The notes: generated by a model not told the origin, from the letters alone. Numbered from the stretch's first letter, positions 1-10,794 are shown. The stretch is DNA of 64,000 bases from Ustilago trichophora (GCA_900323505.1 OOIN01000004.1:124001-188000); one strand, 5' to 3'. Program-made: numbers and translations.

Positions 1-456
1 TTGCCGAACACAGATACAAGGTTGCCTGTCCCGCTCTCTTCTGCATGATACCGCCCACAATCCGTCTGTACCATGCGTCTCCACCAGCATTCACCACAGG
101 GCTGCTGACTTCATCTCTGTCTGCCAGCATGCGTCAACATTCTGGTGCAAGACGAAACGTTGAGACGATCAAGGTGACAGCAGCTGCCGTGAGATTTGCG
201 CCAACAAGCTTGGGTTGCATGACAGGGATGAACAACAAAAGGTGGGACCTGCATCGCCGTAATCTGGCGATTTTGCTGTCATCACAGAGTTGAATCGGGC
301 TTCTCTTCAAATCCGCACGTGATGCGAGTCTGGGGTTCGAGAAGAAGCTCTCAGCGTCATTTTATCCCTTGAAGTGGCTTGACCGCTCTTTGCTTGACAG
401 CCTTTCAACATCGACGCTCGACAAGCACCTTCACGAGCAAGGTCGCAACATTCGTC
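1..456. other. Left-edge non-coding stretch
   Basis: No protein with family resemblance or convincing codon use was seen on either strand. The stretch holds the promoter side of the Naa10 gene that starts at 457. The 3' end of a neighbour could lie here, but nothing supports it. Confidence 0.5.
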
Positions 457-1124
457 ATGAACATCCGCGAAGCAACAGTACGTATATCTCGAGAGTGTTG
501 TCTTATGTGACCTCTTTCCAACATAGCTTGACTGACCAGATCCGCATTTATGCCACGCCCCCCTATCTGGCTAAAGATCGACGATCTGCTGGGTATGCAG
601 AACTGCAATCTGCACAACCTCCCAGAGAACTATACATTGCGATACTACCTCTACCATGCGCTGACCTGGCCGCAGCTCTCGTACGTCGCTGAGGACGAAA
701 AGGGAAGGATCGTTGGATACATTTTGGGCAAAATGGAGGAGGAGCCAGCCGACGGCATCCCACACGGACACGTCACCAGTATCAGCGTACTACGATCGTA
801 CCGTCGACTAGGTTTGGCCAACAAGCTCATGAAGCAGAGTCGTAAGTACCAGCTAGTCTACGCCTTGGCTGTACCTCGATTGCTAATGTCTGGACTATTT
901 TACTGACACCTATCCGTCTACCTTGATCCTTGCTGGCTGCGTTTCACACAGAGGAGGCCATGCGCGATGTATTTGGCGCCAAGTTTGTGTCGCTCCACGT
1001 AAGACAGACCAATCGAGCTGCCATTGGCCTGTATCGCGACACACTCGGCTTCGAGGTTCATGGTGTTGAGAAGGGCTACTACGCTGACGGCGAGGATGCC
1101 TTGCACATGCGACTCAACTTTTGA
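457..1124 (+). CDS. NAA10: N-terminal acetyltransferase catalytic subunit Naa10/Ard1 (NatA), three exons
   Basis: Catalytic GNAT subunit of NatA, which acetylates the N-termini of nascent proteins at the ribosome together with the Naa15 scaffold. Exons are inferred as 457-477, 577-841 and 952-1124; the introns are 99 nt (478-576) and 110 nt (842-951), both GT-AG. The spliced product is 152 residues and aligns without gaps to the conserved Naa10 core: an MNIREAT start, LPENY near residues 22-26, the acetyl-CoA binding motif RRLGLA at 83-88, and YYADGEDA near 138-145. The first exon codes for only seven residues, so the ATG at 457 depends on the splice model. Human and yeast Naa10 are about 235 residues; this protein ends right after the GNAT core and lacks the acidic C-terminal tail. 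Identity is firm from the core; splice sites are by eye. Confidence 0.93.
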
Positions 1125-1870
1125 TTCGTCACCAAGACCAACCTAACCATACCACTCATACCGGCGATCGTGTCCTCTTTCTTTCAATGTATTTGTATCC
1201 TTCAACACTGCCACAGCATTGATGCGCACACAAGACTCGCTCCGTGCCGCCAGGTGGATATGAAAGCAGCGAGCATTTCCAATGGCCAAGGTCTCGTACA
1301 AGATGCATAGCACCTTTGTAATAGTCACACTGGGCCACAAGGCCCGATGAATGTGACCAAACATCACTTGAGAGCAAAAGGGCAACGGTACAAGCGGTAA
1401 GCGTGTAACACAAGATGATTTCGGCTTCAAGCCGAGAGTGGAGGGAAGGTGTTGCTCGCCTTTCTTTTTTTTTTTGCAACTTTACTTGTCACACAGTACA
1501 GTACGCCGCTGCTTGAATGCATCACTCTTGAAATCTCGTGCAGCAGAGCGGCACGCTTAACAACGCACGGTGCAGCCCTTGCCTCATTGCTTGCTTTGTC
1601 CATGACCCGACCTTTCAACTCAGCGCCCACTGTCATCTAGCATCGCCTTCCCGACCACCATCAACGTACTCTTTGTACCATCCCAGTCGAATCTGGCTGC
1701 TATTTTCTCAGCAGAAACCCGCCCATCCCACAAGACTGATTCAGCCTCGCCGTGCCTCTTTGCTTGCTGGTCTCACGATACATTCGGCACATACTTACGC
1801 ACCTCTTGCTCACGCGTGAGTGACAATGGCCTTCAAGTCACAGTCGATTCGGGTTGGTCCATAGCCAATC
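1125..1870. other. Intergenic stretch between Naa10 and the CNH-like gene
   Basis: Contains a T-run near 1465-1475 and an ACAGTACAGTAC element (core 7-mer at 1497-1503). Small open frames here show no family resemblance. It is likely promoter and 5' UTR of the gene starting at 1871. Confidence 0.5.
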
Positions 1871-4800
1871 ATGGACAATCACACATCGAATGCGGCGCTA
1901 GGCCAGCATCATTCTGCTCAGCATTCTGCTCAGCCCTTTGATAGCCAGCACCGTCAAGCAGCTGCCAGCTCCTCTTCGCTCCACCAACTCAACTCATTGC
2001 CTTCTGCAACGGAACGTCAGACGAGCACCGCACCCGGTAACACCATATCTGACTTCACATGGGCCGCCGATCCAGCGCTCACGGGTCCGCTCAACGACCT
2101 GCCGCCTAGGTACGATTCCCATCAATTTCCACCCACTCCTCCAGCACTCCACAGCTCCGACCAAGGTCCAGGTTCATACTTTGATCTGAGCCACCATCTC
2201 CCTTCGGATCACGTTCCATCCGCAGAAACGGCCTGGTCGCCATCCGAACAACCACCCCGCCATTTTGCCTCTCGTTTTCCGCGATGGGGCACCTGGCTCG
2301 AAAAGCGAGCCCTAGAGCGCCACTATGCTCAGCTAGAACAGCAACATCTCGCTCACCAGCAGTCCACACCTCACGCATCAAGCACACCCACGCGCAAGAA
2401 AAGCTGGGGCGCCTGGGTCAATGATCCCGATGCTATCAACGACCAAGACTCTGCTTCTACACCGCAGGAAAGATTACCCAACTCACATGCCTCCTCCCTG
2501 CCGCCACTTCATCTACGCCATTTTGGCTCTCGTTTCATCCCGCATCTTCCTGCTCAGCCGCTCTGCACCATTCTCGTCGAGCTCCCACCTCCACCTTCTC
2601 AACAGGCAAGCCTCAATCCTCCAACGAGGCAAGTGCTGCTCGTAGGTACCGCGCAAGGGCTCTTTGCTATACAATTCCGAGGTTCTCGGCCCTCGTTCTC
2701 TGAAAATCAGCCACGCTCATCCCAATCAAGTCCTTCAGCACCACCCGCACAGTGGAACGACACCATACGATGCATCCCAATTTGGACGGGCCTGGCTATT
2801 TATCAGATGTGTGTGCTGGCATCCAAGGACGATGCCGCTGCTGCGTCCAGCAATCACATCTCACAGAACACCAACACACCGTGCTCAGGAGTCTTTCTTG
2901 CCCTTACCTGTCCATCCTCAGCTCGAGACGGCTTCTTGACATCATCACTCATGCAACTCAGCGCCCATGCTGGCTCCGTCTTGGAGAGCGTAGCCGCCTC
3001 CGGAACTTTCACATCCAGTTCTTCTAACTCAAGCCACAATAGTCACGCCATTTCTGACTCTAATGAGGGGGTCGCCGCAGCCAATTTTGGCGCCACTGCT
3101 GGAGGCGGCCCTGGTCGTGCTGTACCCCCTGGTGGTACAGGTGTCGTTCGAATGTGGCATCTCCAAGCTATACGAGACCTTTTGGTATATGCACTTGATA
3201 GAAACGATGCTCAGGTCCCAATCAACCTCGCAACTGCATCCAGCAGCTCTGCAGACAGGCGCAGTGGGTTTGGCACCATCTTCAAAAAGACTTTCTCGAG
3301 GCAAAAGGTGCGGCCGAGTGACAAAGCAGCCACCCACGCACGTAGCAATTCCAGCGCCTCTCTGTCTGCCACTGTCAACCCCTTGCCGAGACCGGATGGC
3401 CATCCCATGTCTGCATCCCATTCTCAGCAGTCCATACGCGGCTCTTCGGACAGAACAGCCTCGGGTCCGCGCGAGCAAGTGGCTCGCCGGAAAGCAACCC
3501 AGGACTTCTCGAATAATGATCAACGTAAATCTGTGTCACCGCAGACATCGCCGCCCTCGACAAGGCACCAGCCAGATTCAGCGCATGCTGCTGCCATTTC
3601 CCTTGCCTCGAGTTCGGTGCCCATTCAATCGCCATCCCACTCCACTGCTGCATCGCACGGCAACAACCCTTCGCTCACGTCGATTTTCGCCGACGATCTG
3701 ATACAGTCCTTCTCGGGAAATAGGCAAACCGGGACCAAGGGAAAGGATCGCGATACAGGCACGCAAGCTGCTTCAAAAGGTGTCCTGTTCTTTTCGGTGC
3801 ACGAAGCAGCCGCAGACACCAAAGGGTCTGGTACATGGTACTTGGCCATCACCTACGCTCGCAGTGTCATGGTATACGAGGCTTCCAAGCCCAGGCGCGG
3901 ATCATCAAGAGCTTGGTCCTTTGTCAAAGAGCTCTACGCTCCCTTTCCCATCAAGGCTGTAGCTTTCGCTCCTGCAGCAGTCTCGGACGACTTGAATCCT
4001 TTTACGAGCCTTGGCCCTTTGGCTGCCAACGCTGGTCCGACCAAGCTCAGAGTTGCTTCCGCTGAAGGTCCGTTGTTGACTTCAAAAAAGGGTTCCTACC
4101 GTGATCGCGATCATCCTATCGCCGCGGCTCGCGAGAGTGGTGGCTCAAGCCCCGTCAACGTGACTCGTGGTAGCGCTGCGCCGGCCTCTTGGCACAAAGC
4201 GGATCTTTGCTTGCTTCTTAGCTTCGGCCGTCGAGCAGTGCTTGTGCGCCTAAGAGATTCTCACGTACGCGAGATGGACCTCAAGCCTCTCTCACAGCTC
4301 TTGAGTGCCGCCGCTGCTGAGGGACCGGACAGCACCTCGGCAACTCAACTGTCGCTTCAATCACATCCTCTCACAGGTCTAGCGGATCACCAGTCCCGAC
4401 ATGATCGGTCCCGACCTTTGAGCATGACAGGCGATGGCCTTCCGTGGGCAGAGGGTCCGCTACCAAGTGGCTCTGGTCGCACAGGCTCCATGGAGCAACG
4501 GCTAAGAGAGGCAATCCTCGACAAGAGATCGAATAAGCACAACTGGGTCGGTTTCTCGAGCATCGAAGCACGCATCTTTGTTCGGCAATGGTTCGAGGCA
4601 GCAGCGGCAGCAGCAGCTGGGAATACGGCAAGTAATCATACGCGGCCGCAGCGTCAGGATAGTCTGGGCTTGTCGCCAATGGGTCTCTCGATGGTCAAGG
4701 CCTTGTCTACACCGACCAGCCCGCCCCTTGTAGGGGTGGATAAAGACCTTCCCAGGGTCCCCGCTCATCAGAACGCGTCGTTTGATCGACGCATGTCAAG

Positions 4801-5977
4801 ACTTCATCTGTCCGAGCAAAGCTCGCATTATCACGACGAGCTCCAGGCAGAAGACAGCAGTGACAGTGACGATGATGTTGACGACGACGACGACGACAAT
4901 ATTGACTTGGTCGATAGACGAGAGCGAGCAGCAAAGTATCAACTCACTGATCCTGGGCCTTTACCTCACATGCGCAGCCGAAGCGAACAGGCAACACCAA
5001 CGCAGGCGCATTATGCATCCCATAGCAAGACACCGAATCGGTCCTTCTCACTTCCTCCCTCTGAACCAGTATCGGCGAAATTGGCACTTGCATCTAGAGG
5101 CGCCGTCACCCACGTCATGCAGCTACCCTTGGCAGCCGATCTGGCTCAGTCGGCTCCCCTAGCAGTCATGCAGTGGTCCGATACGCCCAACGCAGTGTCT
5201 GGTTGGGCCAGAGTGCTGGGTGTTGAACGGGCTAGCTCCAAGGGTACCACCCCTCTGAGCCACTTGAAGCAGCCCAGCACCACCTCGGTTTATTCTGACA
5301 CGCCAGGCGGATCGTCCGGCGACCCTCGTTCAACTTCCTTGAACGCTCGTCGCAAGAACAACAAGTTGGTGCTTCACATCGGTGTCACGTGCGTTGCATT
5401 CCTAGCCAGTCGCATCGAGTCTCGAAAAGTCTCGTTCAAGATGTCAGTCGAAGTGGACTTTGATCTGTCTCCAGATAGCGAACTTGAACTTATACCCCTT
5501 GTACCGGACAAAGAGTACAATCGTTCGAACGGCACCGCAGCGGGGATGCACGTCTCCGCAGAGGTCACGCCTACCGAGTCCGGCGAGATCGACGACGATG
5601 CAACAAGCGTGGAGGACGGCTGGCGAGCAGCAGTAGCAGCAGCAGCACAAGGCCGTCAAAATATCTTTGCATACCCTTCCGTCGCACCCCACGTCGACCG
5701 AGCAAGCGAAGCAAGTGCCATCAGCCAGGAGCTAGAATATCTCTGCGCGCCGTTGCTCACCTTGCATCCGGTCGATCTGGATCTGCGAAGCTGTGGGTCT
5801 CAGTCCCTCGTCTTGCCCTTCTCTCAATCATCGGGTCAGGCTGCGAAGGCACAAGCAGAGTCTGCATCGGCAGCACACGCACTGTTCCCCGAGCTTGCTG
5901 GAGATGCCGGCGTGGTAGCATTCGACTGGCGTGGCGCCGACGACTTTCGCATCTTTACTGTCGGCATCGCCGGTTAG
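1871..5977 (+). CDS. Large low-complexity protein with CNH/beta-propeller-like segments
   Basis: 1368 residues, single open frame, ATG at 1871. I do not recognise a specific orthologue. Between long Ser/Pro/Gln-rich segments there are ordered pieces that resemble a citron-homology (CNH) or WD-like beta-propeller: a strand pattern ending in VLLVGTAQGLFAIQF near residue 260, a W-x-x-LAIYQMCVL segment near 310, VLFFSVHEAAADTKGSGTWY near 640-655 followed by ARSVMVYEA, and a final blade-like DDFRIFTVGIAG at the C-terminus. An acidic run of Asp lies near residue 1000. CNH domains sit in Rho/Rab-linked scaffolds and Vps39/TRAP1-type trafficking proteins, so a trafficking or signalling role is possible but is inference. 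It converges with the RNase H-like gene downstream (184 bp gap). Confidence 0.8.
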   Translation: MDNHTSNAALGQHHSAQHSAQPFDSQHRQAAASSSSLHQLNSLPSATERQTSTAPGNTISDFTWAADPALTGPLNDLPPRYDSHQFPPTPPALHSSDQGPGSYFDLSHHLPSDHVPSAETAWSPSEQPPRHFASRFPRWGTWLEKRALERHYAQLEQQHLAHQQSTPHASSTPTRKKSWGAWVNDPDAINDQDSASTPQERLPNSHASSLPPLHLRHFGSRFIPHLPAQPLCTILVELPPPPSQQASLNPPTRQVLLVGTAQGLFAIQFRGSRPSFSENQPRSSQSSPSAPPAQWNDTIRCIPIWTGLAIYQMCVLASKDDAAAASSNHISQNTNTPCSGVFLALTCPSSARDGFLTSSLMQLSAHAGSVLESVAASGTFTSSSSNSSHNSHAISDSNEGVAAANFGATAGGGPGRAVPPGGTGVVRMWHLQAIRDLLVYALDRNDAQVPINLATASSSSADRRSGFGTIFKKTFSRQKVRPSDKAATHARSNSSASLSATVNPLPRPDGHPMSASHSQQSIRGSSDRTASGPREQVARRKATQDFSNNDQRKSVSPQTSPPSTRHQPDSAHAAAISLASSSVPIQSPSHSTAASHGNNPSLTSIFADDLIQSFSGNRQTGTKGKDRDTGTQAASKGVLFFSVHEAAADTKGSGTWYLAITYARSVMVYEASKPRRGSSRAWSFVKELYAPFPIKAVAFAPAAVSDDLNPFTSLGPLAANAGPTKLRVASAEGPLLTSKKGSYRDRDHPIAAARESGGSSPVNVTRGSAAPASWHKADLCLLLSFGRRAVLVRLRDSHVREMDLKPLSQLLSAAAAEGPDSTSATQLSLQSHPLTGLADHQSRHDRSRPLSMTGDGLPWAEGPLPSGSGRTGSMEQRLREAILDKRSNKHNWVGFSSIEARIFVRQWFEAAAAAAAGNTASNHTRPQRQDSLGLSPMGLSMVKALSTPTSPPLVGVDKDLPRVPAHQNASFDRRMSRLHLSEQSSHYHDELQAEDSSDSDDDVDDDDDDNIDLVDRRERAAKYQLTDPGPLPHMRSRSEQATPTQAHYASHSKTPNRSFSLPPSEPVSAKLALASRGAVTHVMQLPLAADLAQSAPLAVMQWSDTPNAVSGWARVLGVERASSKGTTPLSHLKQPSTTSVYSDTPGGSSGDPRSTSLNARRKNNKLVLHIGVTCVAFLASRIESRKVSFKMSVEVDFDLSPDSELELIPLVPDKEYNRSNGTAAGMHVSAEVTPTESGEIDDDATSVEDGWRAAVAAAAQGRQNIFAYPSVAPHVDRASEASAISQELEYLCAPLLTLHPVDLDLRSCGSQSLVLPFSQSSGQAAKAQAESASAAHALFPELAGDAGVVAFDWRGADDFRIFTVGIAG

Positions 5978-6161
5978 ATCGTCATAGTCAACATGATCAT
6001 CATAAAGGTTACACAACATTGAAAAAGAGGCTCACTACAGATACCATTGCATGCAAAGAAATACAGTTCATCCATACCATTCCACCATTCCAACAAGGAG
6101 CGCAATTCTTCCCACCAGATCATCTTTGGTTTGCTTTTTCCGTGTATGATTTTTGTCAATT

Positions 6162-9100
6162 TTACTTTTTGCGACCAAACATCCTGCTCAAGAAGCCGGA
6201 TTTCTTGGTACCTTGCTCGGGATCCCACTGACTCCTCTCTGCACCATCGCCGGCGCCGTTGTGGTGGTGATAGTCACGAGGGGTGGTCGAGTGCCATTCT
6301 CTCTGCTGCTTGTTTTTCTTTCCACCAGCCTTCCTACTCCATTCGTAATCGGGGTCCTCTGGCGCAGGTGCGCGGTGGAGGGAGGGCGTAGACCGGTTAG
6401 AAAAGAGTCCAAAGCCGGAAGACTTTCTCTCTGAAGCTGCGGGAGATTGCGGAACCTGTTGCTGGCGAGACTTGCCACCGAAGAGACCTTTGCGTGGCGA
6501 AGCGGGTCCGCGACGAGAATCGATACTATTCCTCGAAGAAACTGAGCCATTTCCACCCTCGCCACCGCCCCAAACCCTGGCGGGGGGTACAAGATCGTCC
6601 ATCTCGGGATAATCTCCGCCGAAGGATTCGGCAGACATCATTCTGCTACGTGGATGACGTGGACCCGCTGCGCTGGTGTGATGGATGTGCATCGCGTTGC
6701 TATTGCGTGTGCGATAGTCTGCCTCTTCTTCGTCATCGGTAGGGTTGGAGGAGAACGCAGCTGCGCTGGCGAGTGCGCTGCGAACGGTGGGGCGGTTGTT
6801 CGATGATCGGATGTCGGGTTGAGAGCGGACAGCGCTGACGCGGCGCCTTGTGTCCATCGAGGCTCGTCGAGAGGCAGGTTCGAGAGAGGGGAGATCTGTG
6901 TTGGACATTCGGCTGACGCTACGGCGCGAGTCCATCGAGTGACGAGATCCTACTCCACCTCGTTCGGAAGCGGAGGGGGGTGCAAGATGGCTTGCCCTCG
7001 AAGCGGATCTAGCTGCGCCGGTGGAACGGCGGACGACAGCTGCTTCGGCCGCATCGAGCTTTTCCTGTCTGGCGAGGTAATCGTCCCGCTCTCTCTCGGC
7101 GCGAGTGGACTTGCGCGATCGTTCGGAGCGGTGAGTTCTTACTGAACGAACAGAACGAGCATCTTCGGCAAGATCCTCCTCATTCTCCTCCGCAAAAGTG
7201 TCCAACTGTCGTCGAGGTCCACCTCGCAGATGGCCCGATGGAAGAGATGCGCTAGTACGCAGCCTTCCAGTAGCGTTCGAGATGATGCTCTCGCGCCTGC
7301 TGTTGCGGCTGCTCATCCTTCCCTTGGTAGCCTTGGTGCTCTTCGAAGTGGTCGAGAAACGGCTGCGGGTCTCCAACCATTCCTCCTCCTCTTCGTCGTC
7401 AAGCAATTCTTCGTCGTCGGAAAAGGGCGCCTCATCGACGTGCAATCCAATCTCGGAGCGGTTGTCGAATTCGTCTTGATGGTTGAGAAGGCTTCCTTCG
7501 GACTTGGCGACGGCGCGGGCCATGCGATCGGCAGGGTTGTTGCTGCGGTCAATGAGATAGAGATGGGCAGAGCCTTGACGGTCACGTTCGACACGTGCGA
7601 ATTCGTAGCGGATGTCAGCGAGTTCGCGAAGGAGGTCTTCGTCGACCAAGCGGCGGCCGGGTGCGCGGCGCATGGGGCGGCGACGAGGAGGGGAACGATC
7701 GGGAGAGTAAGGACCGTAGCCGTAGTCATCGTCATGTCGACGACGGCTGCCGCGGCGATGGTAGTCGTCTTCTTCGGAAGAATAATCGTAGTCTCTGCGA
7801 CCGCCTTTGCGGCGAGGAGACTGAGGAGGAGGGCCGCCTCCACCACGGCGCCTGTTTCGATCAGCGTAAGGGTCGCTGGCGAGCCAGTCATCGCGGTCGT
7901 CATACCTGCTACGCGGCTGAGGTGCGCGCGAGCTGCGGTTTCTGTAACGCCCACCATCGCTGGCATAACCATCCCGGCTACGCTCACGCTCCCGGCGGTC
8001 AGGCAAGTTCATGTACATCGTACCAGTCCTGTCGTATGCTCGACGCTGGTTCCTACGACGTTCGTAGTACTCTTCCTCCCAACGCTCGCGATCGCCCTCC
8101 TCCTCGTCATCCTCACCAGGCCAGCCCTTGAGCTCCCAGGTAGGGATCCAGGTTCCCCACGCTTTAGCAACGTAAGCCGAATCGATGCAGACGTGGGCAC
8201 AGGCACGGCCACGGTAGAGCTCATAGATGGTGTGAAGTGCGGTGATGGCAGAACGAAGCTCAGCACGGCGGGAGAGCGAGGCCGGGGTGGGCGCTTTGGG
8301 GTTGGGGATGTGGCTAGGCGTCCTATCCTCTTCGGGCAGAAGCGAGGCCATGTTCTTAGGGTGCCCAGGTCCAAAGTACAGTGAGACGGCACCGGATACA
8401 CGAGGTTGGATGATGCTGCCTGTATCGATGGCGGTTGCGCCGACAAACACAGCAATCGGGTATCCATTACATCGGTGATCCTGCATGTTGTGACCCGAGA
8501 ATTGCTTCATGACACGTCGCATGGCGTCGTTGAGCTGCGGCTCGATGTACTTGCGAATTCGGGTTCCGGGATAGACCTGAGTATCGGCATCCAGCATCTT
8601 GGAGACCACGGAAGCTGGCTTACGGGCGGTGCCGCGGGAAGTAATGCTGAGACGGTCAGAGTCACGGTGATGAATTCCAGCGGCGGGCGATCCGAGCGTA
8701 TCTCTCTTAGAGGGAGATCTGAGCGAGCTAGGCTCAATGTAACTCGAAGCATAGCGCGAACTGGGACCTCTCTGGGACTGGAAAGAATTGCGTGCTGATC
8801 CGCCAAAGTCGAGTACAGAAGCAGGGGCCATGAGACGGCTGGACCTGGTGCCGCCTCGTTCAGAGACGGAGCGATAGCGTGCATCGCGCATCTCCATGTC
8901 GGGGTAGTCGCCATCCATGAAGCTAGCTGCGCGAGAAGGTGCTCTGCTGCGTGGGTTGTAGCTCGACATGGTCATTTTGCTAAGACGCTTGGAAGCATCG
9001 AGGTAGTCACCTGCCTCGGAGCGCTGGTAGGGCAGAGTAAGATGGCTGGCATGGGATGCACGCACAGCCTTGCGATCGGAGCGTCCCTTTGGAGTCAGAG

Positions 9101-9650
9101 CAGTGTCGGGAGTGAGAAGCTCGTGGCGGGAGGGCTTGGACTTGGAGTTGAGGGGACTGCGCTGGTCCTTTTCGATGTTGTCGTGGGAAGCTGCATCGTC
9201 TTGAGAAGTGGGAGGTGATTTGTGGAGGGTGCTGGTATCGCTGGAAGGGTTTTGGTTGAAAATGGCAGGAGATTCCTCGGAATCGTTGCTAGAAGCAGCA
9301 TCATCGTGGTCTGCGCTTGCTGCAACGAGACCCTTTGGAGAGTCGTGAGAAATGGTCTCGGTTTCGTCTGCGTCATCCGAGGCGATGTCTCTGTTGCTGT
9401 TGGAACGAATCATGGTGGCATCGTTGTCCGACTCGATCTCCTCTCTTTGTGCGTCGTCGTCGTCGTCGTCGTCATCGATTTCTGAGGCGGAGAGACCGCC
9501 AGGAGCATAGTCTGAGGAAGCGCCGTTTGCAGTCTTGAAGGATCCCATGGAGGAACGACGCGAGTAGCCAGATTCTGAGCGAGCAGCTGCGCTTGGTCTG
9601 CGCTTACCTAGAGGTGGAGCTGTTTCTTTGCGTCTGGTAGCGGTAGGCAT
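6162..9650 (-). CDS. Disordered protein with a split RNase H-like domain lacking the first catalytic Asp
   Basis: 1162 residues, ATG at 9650. Most of the chain is Ser/Arg/Asp-rich and disordered. The middle carries an RNase H1-type fold in two pieces. The first piece (about 395-500) has AVFVGATAIDTG, the SLYFGPGHPKN strand, RAELRSAITAL (second catalytic Glu) and VCIDSAYVAKAWG (third catalytic Asp), then WIPTWELKGW. The second piece (about 655-715) has DEDLLRELADIRYEF and NNPADRMARA (fourth catalytic Asp). About 150 residues of Arg/Asp/Tyr-rich sequence separate them. Canonical RNases H read DG at the first acidic site; here it reads VG, so hydrolysis is doubtful. Function unknown; nucleic-acid binding is inference. 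The C-terminus is basic. Confidence 0.85.
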   Translation of the reverse strand: MPTATRRKETAPPLGKRRPSAAARSESGYSRRSSMGSFKTANGASSDYAPGGLSASEIDDDDDDDDAQREEIESDNDATMIRSNSNRDIASDDADETETISHDSPKGLVAASADHDDAASSNDSEESPAIFNQNPSSDTSTLHKSPPTSQDDAASHDNIEKDQRSPLNSKSKPSRHELLTPDTALTPKGRSDRKAVRASHASHLTLPYQRSEAGDYLDASKRLSKMTMSSYNPRSRAPSRAASFMDGDYPDMEMRDARYRSVSERGGTRSSRLMAPASVLDFGGSARNSFQSQRGPSSRYASSYIEPSSLRSPSKRDTLGSPAAGIHHRDSDRLSITSRGTARKPASVVSKMLDADTQVYPGTRIRKYIEPQLNDAMRRVMKQFSGHNMQDHRCNGYPIAVFVGATAIDTGSIIQPRVSGAVSLYFGPGHPKNMASLLPEEDRTPSHIPNPKAPTPASLSRRAELRSAITALHTIYELYRGRACAHVCIDSAYVAKAWGTWIPTWELKGWPGEDDEEEGDRERWEEEYYERRRNQRRAYDRTGTMYMNLPDRRERERSRDGYASDGGRYRNRSSRAPQPRSRYDDRDDWLASDPYADRNRRRGGGGPPPQSPRRKGGRRDYDYSSEEDDYHRRGSRRRHDDDYGYGPYSPDRSPPRRRPMRRAPGRRLVDEDLLRELADIRYEFARVERDRQGSAHLYLIDRSNNPADRMARAVAKSEGSLLNHQDEFDNRSEIGLHVDEAPFSDDEELLDDEEEEEWLETRSRFSTTSKSTKATKGRMSSRNSRRESIISNATGRLRTSASLPSGHLRGGPRRQLDTFAEENEEDLAEDARSVRSVRTHRSERSRKSTRAERERDDYLARQEKLDAAEAAVVRRSTGAARSASRASHLAPPSASERGGVGSRHSMDSRRSVSRMSNTDLPSLEPASRRASMDTRRRVSAVRSQPDIRSSNNRPTVRSALASAAAFSSNPTDDEEEADYRTRNSNAMHIHHTSAAGPRHPRSRMMSAESFGGDYPEMDDLVPPARVWGGGEGGNGSVSSRNSIDSRRGPASPRKGLFGGKSRQQQVPQSPAASERKSSGFGLFSNRSTPSLHRAPAPEDPDYEWSRKAGGKKNKQQREWHSTTPRDYHHHNGAGDGAERSQWDPEQGTKKSGFLSRMFGRKK

Positions 9651-9981
9651 GGTTGAATGGGGGGTATCTGCAGCGAGAAGGGGGCTTATCGGTGGAGCTC
9701 GTTGGCTTGCGCGGTTGCTGCAAAGATTCAGCAGAGTGTTTCAAGTTCGAGAGAGATGGCGTGCAGGGAGTCAGGATATAGTGGGGTATATTGAGAATGA
9801 GAGATGGAGCAGGATAGGGGGAGAAGGGATCCGGATAGGGAAAGAGGGGAAGGATGGAGATGGTGGTGCAGGGAAAAGGAAAAGAGTCGGAAGATGGAAA
9901 GGAGAGGCAGAGAAGGGAAGGAGAAAAAAGATCCGATGTCAAAGCACGGATAGAAGTGCAGCTCGAGTTGCGGGGAGTCGT

Positions 9982-10014
<33 letters not shown>
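9982..10014. repeat. (GCA)11 trinucleotide microsatellite
   Basis: Eleven uninterrupted GCA units about 330 bp upstream of the start codon of the RNase H-like gene, reading as CTG/TGC on that gene's strand. Probably in its promoter or 5' UTR. Confidence 0.9.
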
Positions 10015-10017
<3 letters not shown>

Positions 10018-10758
10018 AGGACGAAACAGAGAGGAAAGAGGGAGAAGGTGAGACATGGGGCAGCAACAAAACAAAGGCGGAAAGAGGAGAGAGACAAGAG
10101 CAAATCTGCGAGCTAGAAGCGAGGCGGAGAGCATACAGTGCAGCAATAAGCTAGACAGACAGCCGAGCAGAGTTGCACAGGCAAAGCAGAGTTGGAAAAA
10201 GGCGAGCCATTTGGCGACGATAGATTTGGGGAGCCATGGCATGGTCTCTTGACAAGTGATTTGCACGGTTGTGATGCTTGTTTTCATGCCATGCTAATTT
10301 CCAATATACACAGTATCCCCGCCTTTGAAGACACGCTGCTAACTTAGCCGAGGTTTTGAAGAGTCTTGTGAGAGTGCTTATTGATCCATCACACGTATCA
10401 CACTTGGTGAGTTGCATCTACAGTACAGTACAAATGGTCGGATGAGACGAGGCGCTCAGCAGGTCGCGACTTTGTTTTGTGTGCATAGGGGGTTAACAAG
10501 GAGGTCTTGTCGGAGTCGAACCTGAGCAGCACGACACGATCGGGACCTACGGACAGACGACACATGTTTATCCCATCATCCATCCCCTTCCGCTTGCCAT
10601 ACTCTGGGCTGAATTGTGCTATTTCTGATCGACGGTGTGCAGCGTGCGCACTCTTTATTGGATCAGAGCCAAGTGAGTCGGGAGTAGGTTGCCAGCAGAC
10701 TGCTTGCAGTAAGAGTGTCGTTGAAACCAATTAAGGGGGTTCAGGGACACAAGAGAAA

Positions 10759-10762
<4 letters not shown>

Positions 10763-10790
<28 letters not shown>
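10763..10790. repeat. (GA)n dinucleotide tract
   Basis: Uninterrupted GA alternation, reading as CT on the minus strand of the downstream RNase H-like gene, inside the longer intergenic stretch. Confidence 0.9.

Positions 10791-10794
<4 letters not shown>

Noticed and set aside
7230..8384. 384-codon plus-strand open frame
   Set aside because: Antisense shadow of the RNase H-like gene, a side effect of its GC-rich codon use.
10510..10530. GGTTCGACTCC on the minus strand, a match to a tRNA B box
   Set aside because: The flanks do not form a T-stem, and no D-arm or acceptor stem could be built.
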